Made by a program: the position numbers and the translations under genes. DNA of 41,707 nt from Arthrobacter oryzae (lineage in GTDB: Bacteria > Actinomycetota > Actinomycetes > Actinomycetales > Micrococcaceae): positions 1 to 41,707 of the forward strand of contig NZ_JAUSSM010000021.1 in NCBI RefSeq assembly GCF_030812315.1. The letters are read 5' to 3'. The notes under the pieces are model-generated. The model saw nothing but the letters and a program-made list of their open reading frames with translations, had not been told where the DNA came from and searched no databases. Shown here in pieces: positions 7,947-16,944 of the stretch; the first letter of the stretch is position 1, and every line of letters begins with the position of its first letter.

Positions 7947-8873
7947 ATGACCACCACCACCAGCCGCGCACCGTTGCCGGCTCAAACCCGCCGCCGTCGT
8001 CCTTTCAACGCCCGCCGCGCGGGTGCCTGGGCCCTCATTGCCCTGGCCATCGCGGTCTCCGTCGTCCCGTTCCTGTGGGTGCTGCGCACGGCGCTGTCCA
8101 CCAACTCGGCGCTGGCTTCCAACTCGGCCAGTCTGCTTCCGGCGGAATTCACCTTTGGCGCCTTTATGCGGGTGTTCGGGCTGCAGAGCCCGGCCGACGC
8201 CGTCGCAGAAGGCGGTTCCGGTGCCGCCATCGACTTCTGGCTCTACCTGCGGAACTCCATCATCTTCTCCTCCATCACCACTGCCGGGGCCGTGTTCTTC
8301 AGTGCGATGGCTGCCTACGCCTTTGCCCGGCTGCGCTGGAAGGGCCGGAACGTGGTGTTCAGCCTGTTCCTGGGCACCATGCTGGTCCCGCCGATCTTCA
8401 CGGCCCTGCCCAACTTCCTGTTGATCAAGAACCTGGACCTGCTCAACACGATGCTCGGAATGGTCCTGCCGTACATCTTCATGACCCCGTTCGCAATCTT
8501 CTTCCTCCGGCAGTTCTTCCTGAACATGTCCCGCGAGGTCGAAGAGGCGGCCATGCTCGACGGCGCCAAGCACCTGCGCATCTTCTTCCAGATTGTCCTC
8601 CCCAACGCCGCGGCACCCCTGGCCACGCTTGCGCTGCTGACCTTCATCGGCCAGTGGAACGAATACTTCTGGCCACTGCTGGTCGGTTCGCAGGACGACG
8701 TACGGGTCCTGCAGGTGGGGCTCGGCGTCTTCAAGTCGCAGTCCCCGCAGGGCGCACCCGACTGGTCCGGCCTCATGGCCGCAACCCTGGTTTCCGCACT
8801 GCCCGTCCTGATCCTCTTCGCCGCCTTCGGCAAGAAGATCGTCAACTCCATCGGTTTCTCCGGCATCAAATAG
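7947..8873 (+). CDS. Carbohydrate ABC transporter permease (MalG-like)
   Basis: The 308-residue second permease has an arginine-rich N-terminus (QTRRRRPFNARR), about six membrane segments and an EAA loop EAAMLDGAKHLRIFFQIVLP. The C-terminus ends with KKIVNSIGFSGIK, typical of MalG-type subunits. It starts 9 nt after the previous gene with AGGAG in front of the ATG. A 56-nt pyrimidine-rich linker separates it from the binding-protein gene. Confidence 0.92.
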   Translation: MTTTTSRAPLPAQTRRRRPFNARRAGAWALIALAIAVSVVPFLWVLRTALSTNSALASNSASLLPAEFTFGAFMRVFGLQSPADAVAEGGSGAAIDFWLYLRNSIIFSSITTAGAVFFSAMAAYAFARLRWKGRNVVFSLFLGTMLVPPIFTALPNFLLIKNLDLLNTMLGMVLPYIFMTPFAIFFLRQFFLNMSREVEEAAMLDGAKHLRIFFQIVLPNAAAPLATLALLTFIGQWNEYFWPLLVGSQDDVRVLQVGLGVFKSQSPQGAPDWSGLMAATLVSALPVLILFAAFGKKIVNSIGFSGIK

Positions 8874-8929
8874 GCGCCCCGCCTCCACCCCTCTCCTCTT
8901 CCCCTCCCATCCCCAACGGAAAGAAAATC

Positions 8930-10270
8930 ATGAAGAAATCCCTCGGCACCGTCGCCGTCGCGGCAGCCATCGCGCTCTCCCTCTCCGCCTGTGGCGGCTC
9001 AGGATCCTCTGCAGAATCAGCCAAGGGCGAGCTCAGCTATTGGCTCTGGGACGCCAACCAGCTTCCCGCGTACCAGCAGTGCGCCGATGACTTCACCAAG
9101 GCCAACCCGGACATCAAGGTCAAGATCACCCAGCGCGGGTGGGACGACTACTGGAGCACACTCACGAACGGGTTCGTCGGCGGCACCGCCCCCGACGTCT
9201 TCACCAACCACCTCGGACGCTACGGCGAGCTTGCCGAGAACAAGCAGCTGCTTCCCATTGACGACGCCGTCGAAAAGGACAATGTCGACCTGGCCGCCTA
9301 CAACGACGGCCTTGCGGACCTCTGGGTGGGCCAGGACGGCAAGCGCTACGGCCTGCCGAAGGATTGGGACACCATCGGGCTGTTCTACAACAAGGCCATG
9401 CTCACAAGCGCCGGTGTCACCGACGAACAGATGAAAAACCTCACCTGGAACGCGCAGGACGGCGGCACATACGAGAAGGTCATCGCCCACCTGACCGTTG
9501 ACAAGAACGGCAAACGCGGGGATGAGGCCGGCTTCGACAAGAACAACGTCGACGTCTACGGACTGGGCCTCAACGGCGGCGGCGACTCGTCCGGCCAGAC
9601 CGAGTGGAGCTACCTCACCAACACCACCGGCTGGTCCCACACGGATAAGAATCCGTGGGGCACGCACTACAACTACGACGACTCCAAGTTCCAGGAAAGC
9701 ATGGACTGGTTCGCCGGACTGGCTGCCAAGGGCTACATGCCCAAGCTGGAAACCACTGTCGGTGCTGCCATGGCCGACACCTTCGCAGCGGGCAAGTCGG
9801 CCATCAACGCCCACGGCTCATGGATGGTCGGCCAGTACACAGGGTACAAGGGCATCGAGGTAGGCATCGCCCCGACCCCGACGGGTCCGGAAGGCAAGCG
9901 GGCGTCGATGTTCAACGGCCTGGCCGATTCGATCTGGGCCGGGACCAAGAAGAAGGATGCGGCCATCAAGTGGGTCGAGTACCTCGCCTCGGCACCCTGC
10001 CAGGATGTGGTTGCGTCCAAGGCTGTAGTCTTCCCCGCACTCAAGGCATCGTCCGACAAGGCTGCGGAGGCGTTCAAGGCCAAGGGTGTTGACGTGACTG
10101 CGTTCACCGAGCACATCAAGAACGAAACCACTTTCCTCTACCCCATCACTGACAATACTGCCAAGGTCAAGGGCATCATGGAACCTGCAATGGACGCCGT
10201 GGTATCCGGCAAGAAGCCTGCCAGCTCCTTGACCGAAGCCAACAACCAGGTGAACGATCTCTTCAAGTAG
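8930..10270 (+). CDS. Extracellular sugar-binding lipoprotein of the alpha-galactoside importer
   Basis: The 446-residue protein starts at ATG 8930, preceded by GGAAAGAAA. It has a classic lipoprotein signal: MKK, a hydrophobic core and lipobox LSAC with Cys21. The mature part is an SBP_bac_1 fold, with early SYWLWDANQ, then GGTAPDVFTNH, GLPKDWDTIGLFYNK and a tryptophan-rich cleft. An upstream in-frame extension reads through the permease gene and is rejected because the signal peptide lies exactly at this ATG. A strong hairpin follows at 10313-10352, before the alpha-galactosidase gene. Confidence 0.93.
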   Translation: MKKSLGTVAVAAAIALSLSACGGSGSSAESAKGELSYWLWDANQLPAYQQCADDFTKANPDIKVKITQRGWDDYWSTLTNGFVGGTAPDVFTNHLGRYGELAENKQLLPIDDAVEKDNVDLAAYNDGLADLWVGQDGKRYGLPKDWDTIGLFYNKAMLTSAGVTDEQMKNLTWNAQDGGTYEKVIAHLTVDKNGKRGDEAGFDKNNVDVYGLGLNGGGDSSGQTEWSYLTNTTGWSHTDKNPWGTHYNYDDSKFQESMDWFAGLAAKGYMPKLETTVGAAMADTFAAGKSAINAHGSWMVGQYTGYKGIEVGIAPTPTGPEGKRASMFNGLADSIWAGTKKKDAAIKWVEYLASAPCQDVVASKAVVFPALKASSDKAAEAFKAKGVDVTAFTEHIKNETTFLYPITDNTAKVKGIMEPAMDAVVSGKKPASSLTEANNQVNDLFK

Positions 10271-10312
10271 ACCGCACCTGTAGTGGCTGCGTAAGTGGTC
10301 GCAGTCACAGCT

Positions 10313-10352
10313 CCGGATGCCGCCGCTTCTCCTCGCGGGCGGCGGCGTCCGG
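10313..10352 (+). other. Intercistronic hairpin after the second binding-protein gene
   Basis: A 14-bp GC-rich stem (10313-10326 against 10339-10352, one GU pair) closes a 12-nt loop. No T-run follows. As in the first ABC operon, it lies directly downstream of the binding-protein gene and before the next gene of the operon, and probably adjusts their relative expression. Confidence 0.65.
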
Positions 10353-10430
10353 GCACCCCACCCCCACACACATACGAAACCCACGGGCCGCGTCGCAGTA
10401 CGCTTACCGCCACAACGAAAGAGAACCCCT

Positions 10431-12653
10431 ATGAAGCCCCTGCACCTCCGCTCCGCCGGCACCAGCCTGGTGATCAGCTTCGACAGCGGGGAGGCCGAGG
10501 TCATTCACTGGGGCGCCGATCTGGGCTCTTCACTGCCCGATCTGGCCATCCTCGGCGAACCGATCCCCCACTCTGCCATCGATGCCACTGTCCCTGCCGG
10601 ACTGCTGCCGCAGGCATCCTCCAGCTGGCGCGGACGCCCGGCCCTCCGCGGACACCGCATCGCCGACGGCGTCCCCGGCTACGACTTCTCCGTCCGCCTA
10701 CGCGTCGCCGCGGTCAACGCTGGCGCAAGTACCGCCGTCGGGAATTCTGCCGTGATCGTCCAGTCCGATCCGGATGCGGGCATCACTGTTGAATCCACGC
10801 TGCAACTGCACGACGGCGGGCTGCTGGAAATGCGCCACACCGTCACCAACACCGGCACATCGCCATTTCAGCTCGACGAACTGGCCACCGTGCTGCCGGT
10901 GGCTCGTGACGCCGTCGAACTCCTCGACCTGACCGGCCGCTGGTGCCGTGAACGCCACCCACAGCGCCGCGCCATCCAGCAGGGCACCTGGGTGCGGACC
11001 GGCCGGCACGGACGCACCGGCCACGACTCCTCCCTCCTGCTGGCCGCCGGCACGGCGGGCTTCGGCAACCGCCACGGCAAAGTCTGGGCCACCCACCTTG
11101 CCTGGAGCGGCAACCACGAGCAGTTCGCGGACAGCATCGCGGACGGACGTACGGTGATCGGCGGCTCAGAGCTGTTGGGCCCCGCCGAGGTCGTTCTCCA
11201 GCCGAACGGCAGCTATACCACGCCCGCCCTGTTTGCCGCATACTCGGACCGCGGCCTGGACGGCATCAGCGAAGCCTTCTACAGCTGGTTCCGGAACCGT
11301 CCGCACCACGTGCTGCCGGCGGCTTCAGCCAAGTCAGGAACAGGCAAAGCGGGAGCCGGCAAGGCGCGCCCTGTGGTGCTGAACGTCTGGGAAGCTGTCT
11401 ACTTCAACCACGATCTCGGCACGCTCATCGAACTGGCTGACTCCGCCGCTGACCTGGGCGTGGAACGCTTCGTCCTCGACGACGGCTGGTTCCGCGGCCG
11501 CCGGCACGACCAGGCCGGACTGGGCGACTGGTACGTCGACGAAGGCCTGTGGCCCGACGGCCTGACACCGCTGATCGAGGCCGTCACGTCCCGTGGCATG
11601 GAGTTCGGCCTCTGGGTCGAGCCGGAGATGATCAACCTGGACTCCGACATCGCGCGCGCCCATCCGGAGTGGATCGTAGGCCCCGCCGCGCTGTCGCACA
11701 AGGACGGCGGCCGCCTGCCGCTGCCGTGGCGCCACCAGCACATCATCGATCTGGTCAACCCCTCGGCCTGGCAGTACATCTTCGACCGCATCGACGCCCT
11801 GCTCCGCGAGAACAACGTCAGCTACCTGAAGTGGGACCAGAACCGGGACCTGACCGAGCACGGCCACGCCGGGCGCTCCTCCGTCCACGAACAGACCCTG
11901 GCCGCCTACCGGCTGTTCGATGAGCTCAAGAAGGCCCACCCGGGCATCGAGATCGAAAGCTGCTCCTCCGGCGGGGCACGCGTGGACTTGGGCATCCTGG
12001 AGCGGACGGACCGGATCTGGGGCTCGGACTGCAACGATGCCCTGGAACGCCAGACCATCCAGCGCTGGACCGGGCTGGTGGTGCCGCCGGAGCTGGTGGG
12101 CGGGCACATCGGCCCCACCACGTCCCACACCACGGCCCGCACGCACGATGTGTCGTTCCGCGCGATCACGGCCCTCTTCGGGCACTTCGGCCTGGAATGG
12201 GACGTCCGCCAGGTCCACGGCGCCGAGCGGGAAGAGCTCAAGCGCTTCATCGGCATCTACAAGGAGCACCGCGGCCTCATCCACTCCGGCCGGATGGTCC
12301 GCGCGGACGTGGCCGACGATTCCCTGATGTTTCACGGTGTGGTCTCGCAGCGTCCCGCCGCGCAGGGTGAAACGGCCGCGCTGTTCGCACTGGTCAGCAC
12401 CAAAACGGCCTTTGCAGAGCAGCCGGGACGCATCACCGTGCCGGGGCTCGAACCGGAGCAGAGCTACCGGGTGGAGGCCATCTTCCCGGCGCCAGGCGAC
12501 GCCGACTATGCACACAACTTCACCCAGGTTCAGCCGCCGGCGTGGCTAGCGGCAGGGGCAGAAGCCAGCGGTCGGTTCCTGGGTGAGGTGGGCCTCCCGA
12601 TGCCCATCCTCAACCCGGAGCACGCGGTGCTCCTGCGCTTCACGGGCGCGTAG
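10431..12653 (+). CDS. GH36 alpha-galactosidase
   Basis: The 740-residue cytoplasmic enzyme hydrolyses terminal alpha-1,6-galactose from melibiose, raffinose and stachyose. An N-terminal beta-supersandwich (about 1-320) precedes the TIM barrel. Visible GH36 motifs are LDDGWFRGRR, LWVEPEMINLDSD, the nucleophile motif LKWDQNRD (Asp469) and the acid/base motif WGSDCND (Asp533) after ESCSSGGARVDLGI. There is no signal peptide. ATG at 10431 was chosen over an upstream in-frame ATG because AACGAAAGAG precedes it and the extra segment is unlike protein. It is the last gene of the importer operon, so imported alpha-galactosides are probably cleaved inside the cell. Confidence 0.95.
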   Translation: MKPLHLRSAGTSLVISFDSGEAEVIHWGADLGSSLPDLAILGEPIPHSAIDATVPAGLLPQASSSWRGRPALRGHRIADGVPGYDFSVRLRVAAVNAGASTAVGNSAVIVQSDPDAGITVESTLQLHDGGLLEMRHTVTNTGTSPFQLDELATVLPVARDAVELLDLTGRWCRERHPQRRAIQQGTWVRTGRHGRTGHDSSLLLAAGTAGFGNRHGKVWATHLAWSGNHEQFADSIADGRTVIGGSELLGPAEVVLQPNGSYTTPALFAAYSDRGLDGISEAFYSWFRNRPHHVLPAASAKSGTGKAGAGKARPVVLNVWEAVYFNHDLGTLIELADSAADLGVERFVLDDGWFRGRRHDQAGLGDWYVDEGLWPDGLTPLIEAVTSRGMEFGLWVEPEMINLDSDIARAHPEWIVGPAALSHKDGGRLPLPWRHQHIIDLVNPSAWQYIFDRIDALLRENNVSYLKWDQNRDLTEHGHAGRSSVHEQTLAAYRLFDELKKAHPGIEIESCSSGGARVDLGILERTDRIWGSDCNDALERQTIQRWTGLVVPPELVGGHIGPTTSHTTARTHDVSFRAITALFGHFGLEWDVRQVHGAEREELKRFIGIYKEHRGLIHSGRMVRADVADDSLMFHGVVSQRPAAQGETAALFALVSTKTAFAEQPGRITVPGLEPEQSYRVEAIFPAPGDADYAHNFTQVQPPAWLAAGAEASGRFLGEVGLPMPILNPEHAVLLRFTGA

Positions 12654-12679
12654 AAAAACCGTTCGTAGGCCGCCGCATC

Positions 12680-12727
12680 ACAAAGAGTCTGCCGGCCGGG
12701 TAACCACCCGCCGGCAGACTCTTTTGT
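12680..12727. terminator. Bidirectional terminator between convergent genes
   Basis: A stem of about 16 bp (12681-12696 against 12710-12726) has an A-rich left flank and a TTTT right flank, so it can stop transcription from the alpha-galactosidase operon and from the minus-strand gene at 12759-13727. Confidence 0.9.
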
Positions 12728-12758
12728 CCTCAATCTCAACCAGCTTCCTCAAACCCAA

Positions 12759-13727
12759 TTATCGGGCGTCCACCAGGACCACTTCGTATTTGCTGGCCCC
12801 GGCAACGCCGAATTTCGCATTGACCACGGCGAGCGTATCGCCGAAGAGGGCTCCCGTCGCCGGGACCTGGAACTCGGGGCTGGTGATGACGTCCTTGACG
12901 TCGAAGGAATCCAGCCGGGAGTCCAACCGGACGCGGCTGACTTGGTTGAGTTCGTTCTGCACCGCCCAGAGGGTATTCCCCTTCACCACGATCCCGTCCA
13001 CGAAGGGCAGGCTGGTTCCGGTGATCTCGGCGCTGGACCCGGTCTCCGGGTCCACCGTGTACAGGGCCTGATTGCCGGTGTGGGCAACAATGAGCGTCCG
13101 GCCGCCGCGGACGGCGGCGATGCCATTGAGGTTGAAGGCGGCCGGGGTGGCTGCGGCCGGGCCGGTCAGCGCCAGCGTCTTAACGTCGCCCGGGTCGCCA
13201 GGCTCGCCGTCGCCGTCCACCGGAACGAAGTACAGCTCACCGCGCACGGAGTTTGTGAACCAGGCGCCGTCGCGGGTGACTGTGACGTCGTTGATTACGG
13301 CCTGCCGCTGTTCCGACACCTCGGTCAACTGATACGTCGCCACGGTCTCACGGGTGTCGGTGTCGTAAACATAGGCCTGTCCCGTGAAGCCCCCGGCCAC
13401 GAAGAGCAGATCGTGGCGCACGTCCACCTTCAGGCCGACGGCCTGCCGGCCATCGGGGGCATCAATGAAAAGCTTGGCGGTCCCCTTGCGGATGTCTCCG
13501 CGGAAGATGTCCCCCTTGAAGAGGTCGCCGGCGAAGAACGTTGTTCCTTCCCCGGCCGCAATGCCTTCAGCCGACGTCGCCCCCGGAAGCTCGATCACGG
13601 ACGTCCGGCGGTCGGCTGACGAGCCGGCAGAAGCCACCGGCCCCGGGACGAGCAGTGCTGCGAGGGCCACAAGCCCCACGGCGGCACGGCGAATTGCTTT
13701 TCCTGATTCCACATTTTTGCAGCGCAT
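12759..13727 (-). CDS. Secreted SMP-30/gluconolactonase-like beta-propeller protein
   Basis: The 322-residue protein has a signal peptide: basic MRCKNVESGKAIRR, a hydrophobic run and a cleavage region near PVASAGSS. The mature part has repeated beta-propeller blades, such as AVGLKVDVRHDLLFVAGGFTG, NDVTVTRDGAWFTNS, NGIAAVRGGRTLIVAHTGNQ and VDGIVVKGNTLWAVQ. This pattern is seen in SMP-30 or NHL-type superoxide-dismutase-like proteins of actinobacteria. The start at 13727 has GGAAAGAG 7 nt upstream; a longer in-frame start at 13787 lacks this support. No catalytic function can be assigned. It is monocistronic. Confidence 0.8.
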   Translation of the reverse strand: MRCKNVESGKAIRRAAVGLVALAALLVPGPVASAGSSADRRTSVIELPGATSAEGIAAGEGTTFFAGDLFKGDIFRGDIRKGTAKLFIDAPDGRQAVGLKVDVRHDLLFVAGGFTGQAYVYDTDTRETVATYQLTEVSEQRQAVINDVTVTRDGAWFTNSVRGELYFVPVDGDGEPGDPGDVKTLALTGPAAATPAAFNLNGIAAVRGGRTLIVAHTGNQALYTVDPETGSSAEITGTSLPFVDGIVVKGNTLWAVQNELNQVSRVRLDSRLDSFDVKDVITSPEFQVPATGALFGDTLAVVNAKFGVAGASKYEVVLVDAR

Positions 13728-13892
13728 GATGACGCTCTTTCCAGATCGGGCTTTCCGCGCGAGCTGACCGGTACGGGAGCTCCGCACGATGGTCCTTCAA
13801 GTCTAGGCACCGCCACAACCAGTGGCCAGAGGCGCAGGATTATCCCCCGTTGCCGGGTTTCTCCGGTTCCCGAACTGGGAGCACCCTGCCTC

Positions 13893-14141
13893 ATGGCCGG
13901 AAGCACAGGGCGGGTCCGCGCAGTGCTCGGCATCAGCCTGACGTTCAGGGGCACCGATTTCCAGGAGGGCCGCTCCTGGTCCTGGTCCGTGGCCGGGCTC
14001 CGCGCCACCGGACACTCTGTGGTTCCGGAGGGCGACGGCTGCCGGGTCACGTTCACCGTCCCGTGGTGGGCGCCCGCCTACCTCCCGGTCTGTGCGGTGG
14101 CTCTGCGCCGCATCGCCAGGATGGCCGGCAGGCAGCCGTAA
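13893..14141 (+). pseudogene. Possible truncated SRPBCC-domain remnant (82 residues)
   Basis: The frame has strongly GC-biased third positions and encodes a segment resembling the C-terminal half of SRPBCC/polyketide-cyclase-like proteins: a WSWSV strand, then HSVVPEGDGCRVTFTV, then a C-terminal helix with VALRRIARMAG. The usual N-terminal half of about 70 residues is missing. The ribosome-binding site before the ATG is weak. It may be a decayed gene or a small real protein. It lies between the minus-strand secreted protein and aroQ. Confidence 0.35.
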
Positions 14142-14169
14142 AGAAGAGCGCGCGCGGCACGCAAGGCGA

Positions 14170-14175
14170 TAGATT
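14170..14175 (+). promoter_or_regulatory. -10 box for a leaderless aroQ transcript
   Basis: TAGATT ends 7 nt before the aroQ ATG and no Shine-Dalgarno sequence is present. A transcript starting 7 nt downstream would begin at the A of the start codon. Confidence 0.5.
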
Positions 14176-14182
14176 GGCACAC

Positions 14183-14659
14183 ATGACTGAAGCCTCCCCC
14201 GCCACCGACGCCGGCCGCGGCAAGATCCTGGTCCTCAACGGGCCCAACCTCAACCTGCTCGGTACGCGGGAGCCGGAGAAGTACGGCACGGCAACCCTGG
14301 CTGATGTGGAACAGCTCGCCAAGGACGCCGGTGCGGCCCACGGCGTGGAGGTTGAATGCTTCCAGTCCAACCACGAGGGTGCACTGGTTGATGCGATCCA
14401 CGCAGCGCGGGGCAAGGCCATCGGCATCGTCCTAAACGCCGGAGCGTATACGCACACGTCAGTGGCTATCCGCGATGCCATCTCCGCAGTGCAGGTGCCG
14501 GCGGTGGAGGTCCACATCACCAACGTGCACGCCCGCGAGGAATTCCGGCACCACTCCTATCTCTCGGACATTAGCAAGGCCGTGATCGCCGGCGCCGGCG
14601 TCATGGGCTACCGGTTCGCCGTCGAATACCTCGCAGAGCTGAATGCCGGCAAGGCCTGA
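14183..14659 (+). CDS. aroQ: 3-dehydroquinate dehydratase, type II
   Basis: The 158-residue enzyme converts 3-dehydroquinate to 3-dehydroshikimate. Type II signatures are all present: ILVLNGPNLNLLGTREPEKYG (the tyrosine is the catalytic base, preceded by the arginine lid region), then VECFQSNHEGALVDAIHAA, then LNAGAYTHTSVAIRDAI and VEVHITNVHAREEFRHHSY. An N-terminal extension of about 15 residues precedes the core. It is not next to other aro genes, so it could serve the shikimate pathway or quinate use. It overlaps or abuts the DUF2332 gene that follows. Confidence 0.95.
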   Translation: MTEASPATDAGRGKILVLNGPNLNLLGTREPEKYGTATLADVEQLAKDAGAAHGVEVECFQSNHEGALVDAIHAARGKAIGIVLNAGAYTHTSVAIRDAISAVQVPAVEVHITNVHAREEFRHHSYLSDISKAVIAGAGVMGYRFAVEYLAELNAGKA

Positions 14660-14660
14660 G

Positions 14661-15701
14661 ATGCCATCCGCCAGCGCAGGGCAGGCGGGCACGGCGGACT
14701 GGTACCGGCACTTCGGGACTGTCGATGCGCCGGGTTCCTCCCCCTGCTACGCCGAATGGTCGCTGGGAATCGCCGACGACCCTGAAGTGATAGGCCGCAT
14801 CGAGCAGTGGCCGCATAACAAGCGCCAGCCGCTGCTGATCCTGGCCGCCGCGCGCTTCCTCGGCGCCGGAATCAGCCCGTACCGCGAATTCCGTGAGTTC
14901 CTGCTGGCCCGCTGGGATGAGGTCTCCCGGACTGTGCTTTCCCGCGCCACCCAGACCAACGAAGCCGGCCGCTGCGCCACGCTGCTGCCGTCCCTCGCCG
15001 GCATCGCCGCGGCGGAAGGCCGTCCCCTTGCCCTGATCGAGGTGGGGGCGTCGGCCGGCCTGGCGCTGTTTCCCGACAAATACGCCTACGAGTACGACGA
15101 CGGCACGTTCGTCACGCGGCTGGCTCCGGACCCGGATGCCCGCCCAGCGGCGGACGGACCGCCTGTACTTCGGTGCACGGTGGAAGGTGCCGTGCCGCTC
15201 CCCATGGACCTCCCCGAGGTGGTGTGGCGGGCCGGGATTGACCTGAACCCCCTCGACATCAACAATCCCGACGACGTCGCCTGGCTGGAGGCCCTCGTCT
15301 GGCCCGAGCAGGACTTCCGCCGTGACCGTCTGCGGCGGGCCATCGCCGTGGCGCAGCAGGATCCGCCGCTCCTCGTGGCGGGTGACCTGAACGAACAGCT
15401 CGTAGCCTTGGCCGCCCACGCACCTTCCGACGCTGCCCTGGTGGTGTTCCACAGCGCCGTGATGGCCTACCTAGACGCCTCCGGGCGGCAAGCCTTCCGA
15501 GCCACAATCGGCAGGCTTGCGGCAGAGCGCGGCTGCCATTGGCTGTCCAACGAGGGCCACACGGTGATCGCCCAGGCGGACGGTTCGGTGGTGGTGCCGG
15601 AAATGGATGATGCCCGGTTGCGGGGCCGTTTCCTCCTGCTGCAGGACGGAGTTCCGGTGGGCATCGCCGGTCCGCACGGCCAAAGCCTGGAGTGGCTCTA
15701 G
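14661..15701 (+). CDS. DUF2332 domain-containing protein
   Basis: The protein of about 346 residues belongs to the uncharacterised DUF2332 family. Recognisable features are the N-terminal YRHFGTVDAPGSSPCYAEWSLGIADD, the GASAGLALFPDKY segment and the central GIDLNPLDINNPDDVAWLEALVWPEQ, followed by VVFHSAVMAYL. The GxSAGL and HSAV elements recall a Rossmann-like methyltransferase fold, but the function is unknown. ATG 14661 lies 1 nt after the aroQ stop with AAGG upstream. ATG 14643, inside aroQ, is an equally possible start. The two genes are translationally coupled. Confidence 0.85.
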   Translation: MPSASAGQAGTADWYRHFGTVDAPGSSPCYAEWSLGIADDPEVIGRIEQWPHNKRQPLLILAAARFLGAGISPYREFREFLLARWDEVSRTVLSRATQTNEAGRCATLLPSLAGIAAAEGRPLALIEVGASAGLALFPDKYAYEYDDGTFVTRLAPDPDARPAADGPPVLRCTVEGAVPLPMDLPEVVWRAGIDLNPLDINNPDDVAWLEALVWPEQDFRRDRLRRAIAVAQQDPPLLVAGDLNEQLVALAAHAPSDAALVVFHSAVMAYLDASGRQAFRATIGRLAAERGCHWLSNEGHTVIAQADGSVVVPEMDDARLRGRFLLLQDGVPVGIAGPHGQSLEWL

Positions 15702-15759
15702 GCCGGTTGCGTGCCGGCGGCAGCCGCAGGCGTGCGTGCCGCCGCGGATGGCAACACCG

Positions 15760-16944
15760 CTACTTCTGGATGCACTGCCCGGACGACACTGCACTGCTCA
15801 GGGCCGGTGCCTGCGCGGCGACCGGTCCAAGATCGTCCATGGTGATGGCGAAGCCCATGTCGGCATCCGAGGTGGCCTTGGCGAAGATCACGCCGGCGAC
15901 CTGGCCTTCGGTGGTCAGGAGCGGCCCGCCCGAGTTGCCCGGCTGGACATCGCCGGCGAGCCGGTAGACGTCTTCGGGTGCCGCATTGCTGCCGTAGATG
16001 TCCGGCACCAGGACAGCGGCGATGTCCTGCACCGTTGCCGGTTTGGATTGGAACGGCCCGCCGTGCGGATAGCCGGCGAAAGCGGCCGGACTGCCCGCCG
16101 GCAGGTCGGCACCCAGCTGGAGCGGGGACGACGGCAGTCCGTCTACGGCAAGGACGGCGAGGTCGTGCTGGCTGTCGAAGTAGACCACCCGGCCGGGCAT
16201 GGCTCCGCCGCCGGGAACCTCCACCACCGGCTGCGACACGCCCGCCACCACATGGGCGTTGGTCACAACGCGCCCCGGCGACACCACGAAGCCGCTCCCG
16301 GTCTGGTTCTGGCCGCACTCGTACGCAGTGCCCGCAATTTTCAGGACCGACTCCGCCGCCCGGTTCAGGGCCGGTGTGTCGGTGCTCGCGTTGGGAATGG
16401 CCACCTTCTGGCCCTGCCCGAGTCCCTCGATGAGCGTGGGAATGCCGTCACCGATCACCGTGGAGCGCAGCTGCGCCACGGCAGTCTTCACCGGCACGGG
16501 AGTGAGGCCGTCGATAAAGCGGATGACCTTGGACTCCGCCAGTTGCTGGGACACAAACGGCACGCCCAGCGCGCTGATGCTGAAGGACAGCATGGACATA
16601 ACCAGTGCGGCCACCACCACGTTGACGCCGCCGCCGACCACACGGTCCATGGCCCGCAGTGGCTGGATCCGCACGGCACTGCGGATTTTGCGGCCGATCA
16701 TGGTCCCCAGCGCATGCCCCAGGACGATCAGCACGACGGCGGTGGCCACGATCGCGGTGAGCCTCCAGCCGCTGTCCTCCACGAGGTTGCTGACGATGGG
16801 CACGGACACGAACGCGGCCAGGGCGCCGACAACAAACCCGGCGATGCCGCCAAGCGTCACCAGGAAGCCATTGCGAAGGCCATAGATCAGGTAGGACAGC
16901 AGCGTCAGGATCAAGGCCAGGTCCAGGATGGTCAAGCCGAACAC
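15760..16944 (-). CDS. marP: MarP-like membrane serine protease
   Basis: The 394-residue protein has four N-terminal membrane segments of CvpA type (residues 1-130) and a C-terminal periplasmic trypsin-like domain. The catalytic triad is His231 (TNAHVV), Asp261 (HDLAVL) and Ser338 (GNSGGP). Cys210 and Cys391 have the same spacing as the disulfide pair of Mycobacterium tuberculosis MarP (Rv3671c), which protects against acid and oxidative stress. The start is GTG with GAGGAG 5 nt upstream. TAGAAT about 36 bp upstream on the minus strand is a possible -10. It is divergent from crp, as part of a gene group conserved in actinobacteria. Confidence 0.9.
   Translation of the reverse strand: MFGLTILDLALILTLLSYLIYGLRNGFLVTLGGIAGFVVGALAAFVSVPIVSNLVEDSGWRLTAIVATAVVLIVLGHALGTMIGRKIRSAVRIQPLRAMDRVVGGGVNVVVAALVMSMLSFSISALGVPFVSQQLAESKVIRFIDGLTPVPVKTAVAQLRSTVIGDGIPTLIEGLGQGQKVAIPNASTDTPALNRAAESVLKIAGTAYECGQNQTGSGFVVSPGRVVTNAHVVAGVSQPVVEVPGGGAMPGRVVYFDSQHDLAVLAVDGLPSSPLQLGADLPAGSPAAFAGYPHGGPFQSKPATVQDIAAVLVPDIYGSNAAPEDVYRLAGDVQPGNSGGPLLTTEGQVAGVIFAKATSDADMGFAITMDDLGPVAAQAPALSSAVSSGQCIQK

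Noticed and set aside
8075..8929. Open frame continuous with the second binding-protein gene
   Set aside because: It overlaps the upstream permease gene in another frame; the signal peptide and lipobox start at 8930.
10294..10309. CRP-like site before the alpha-galactosidase
   Set aside because: AGTGGTCGCAGTCACA matches only eight of ten positions and lies inside an operon beside a hairpin, with no promoter visible.
10317..10430. Longer start for the alpha-galactosidase
   Set aside because: The extra residues are a translated hairpin and low-complexity linker; ATG 10431 has the ribosome-binding site and matches the family's start.
15715..15744. Hairpin between the DUF2332 and marP genes
   Set aside because: An 8-bp stem without a T-run in a GC-rich gap is weak evidence for a terminator.
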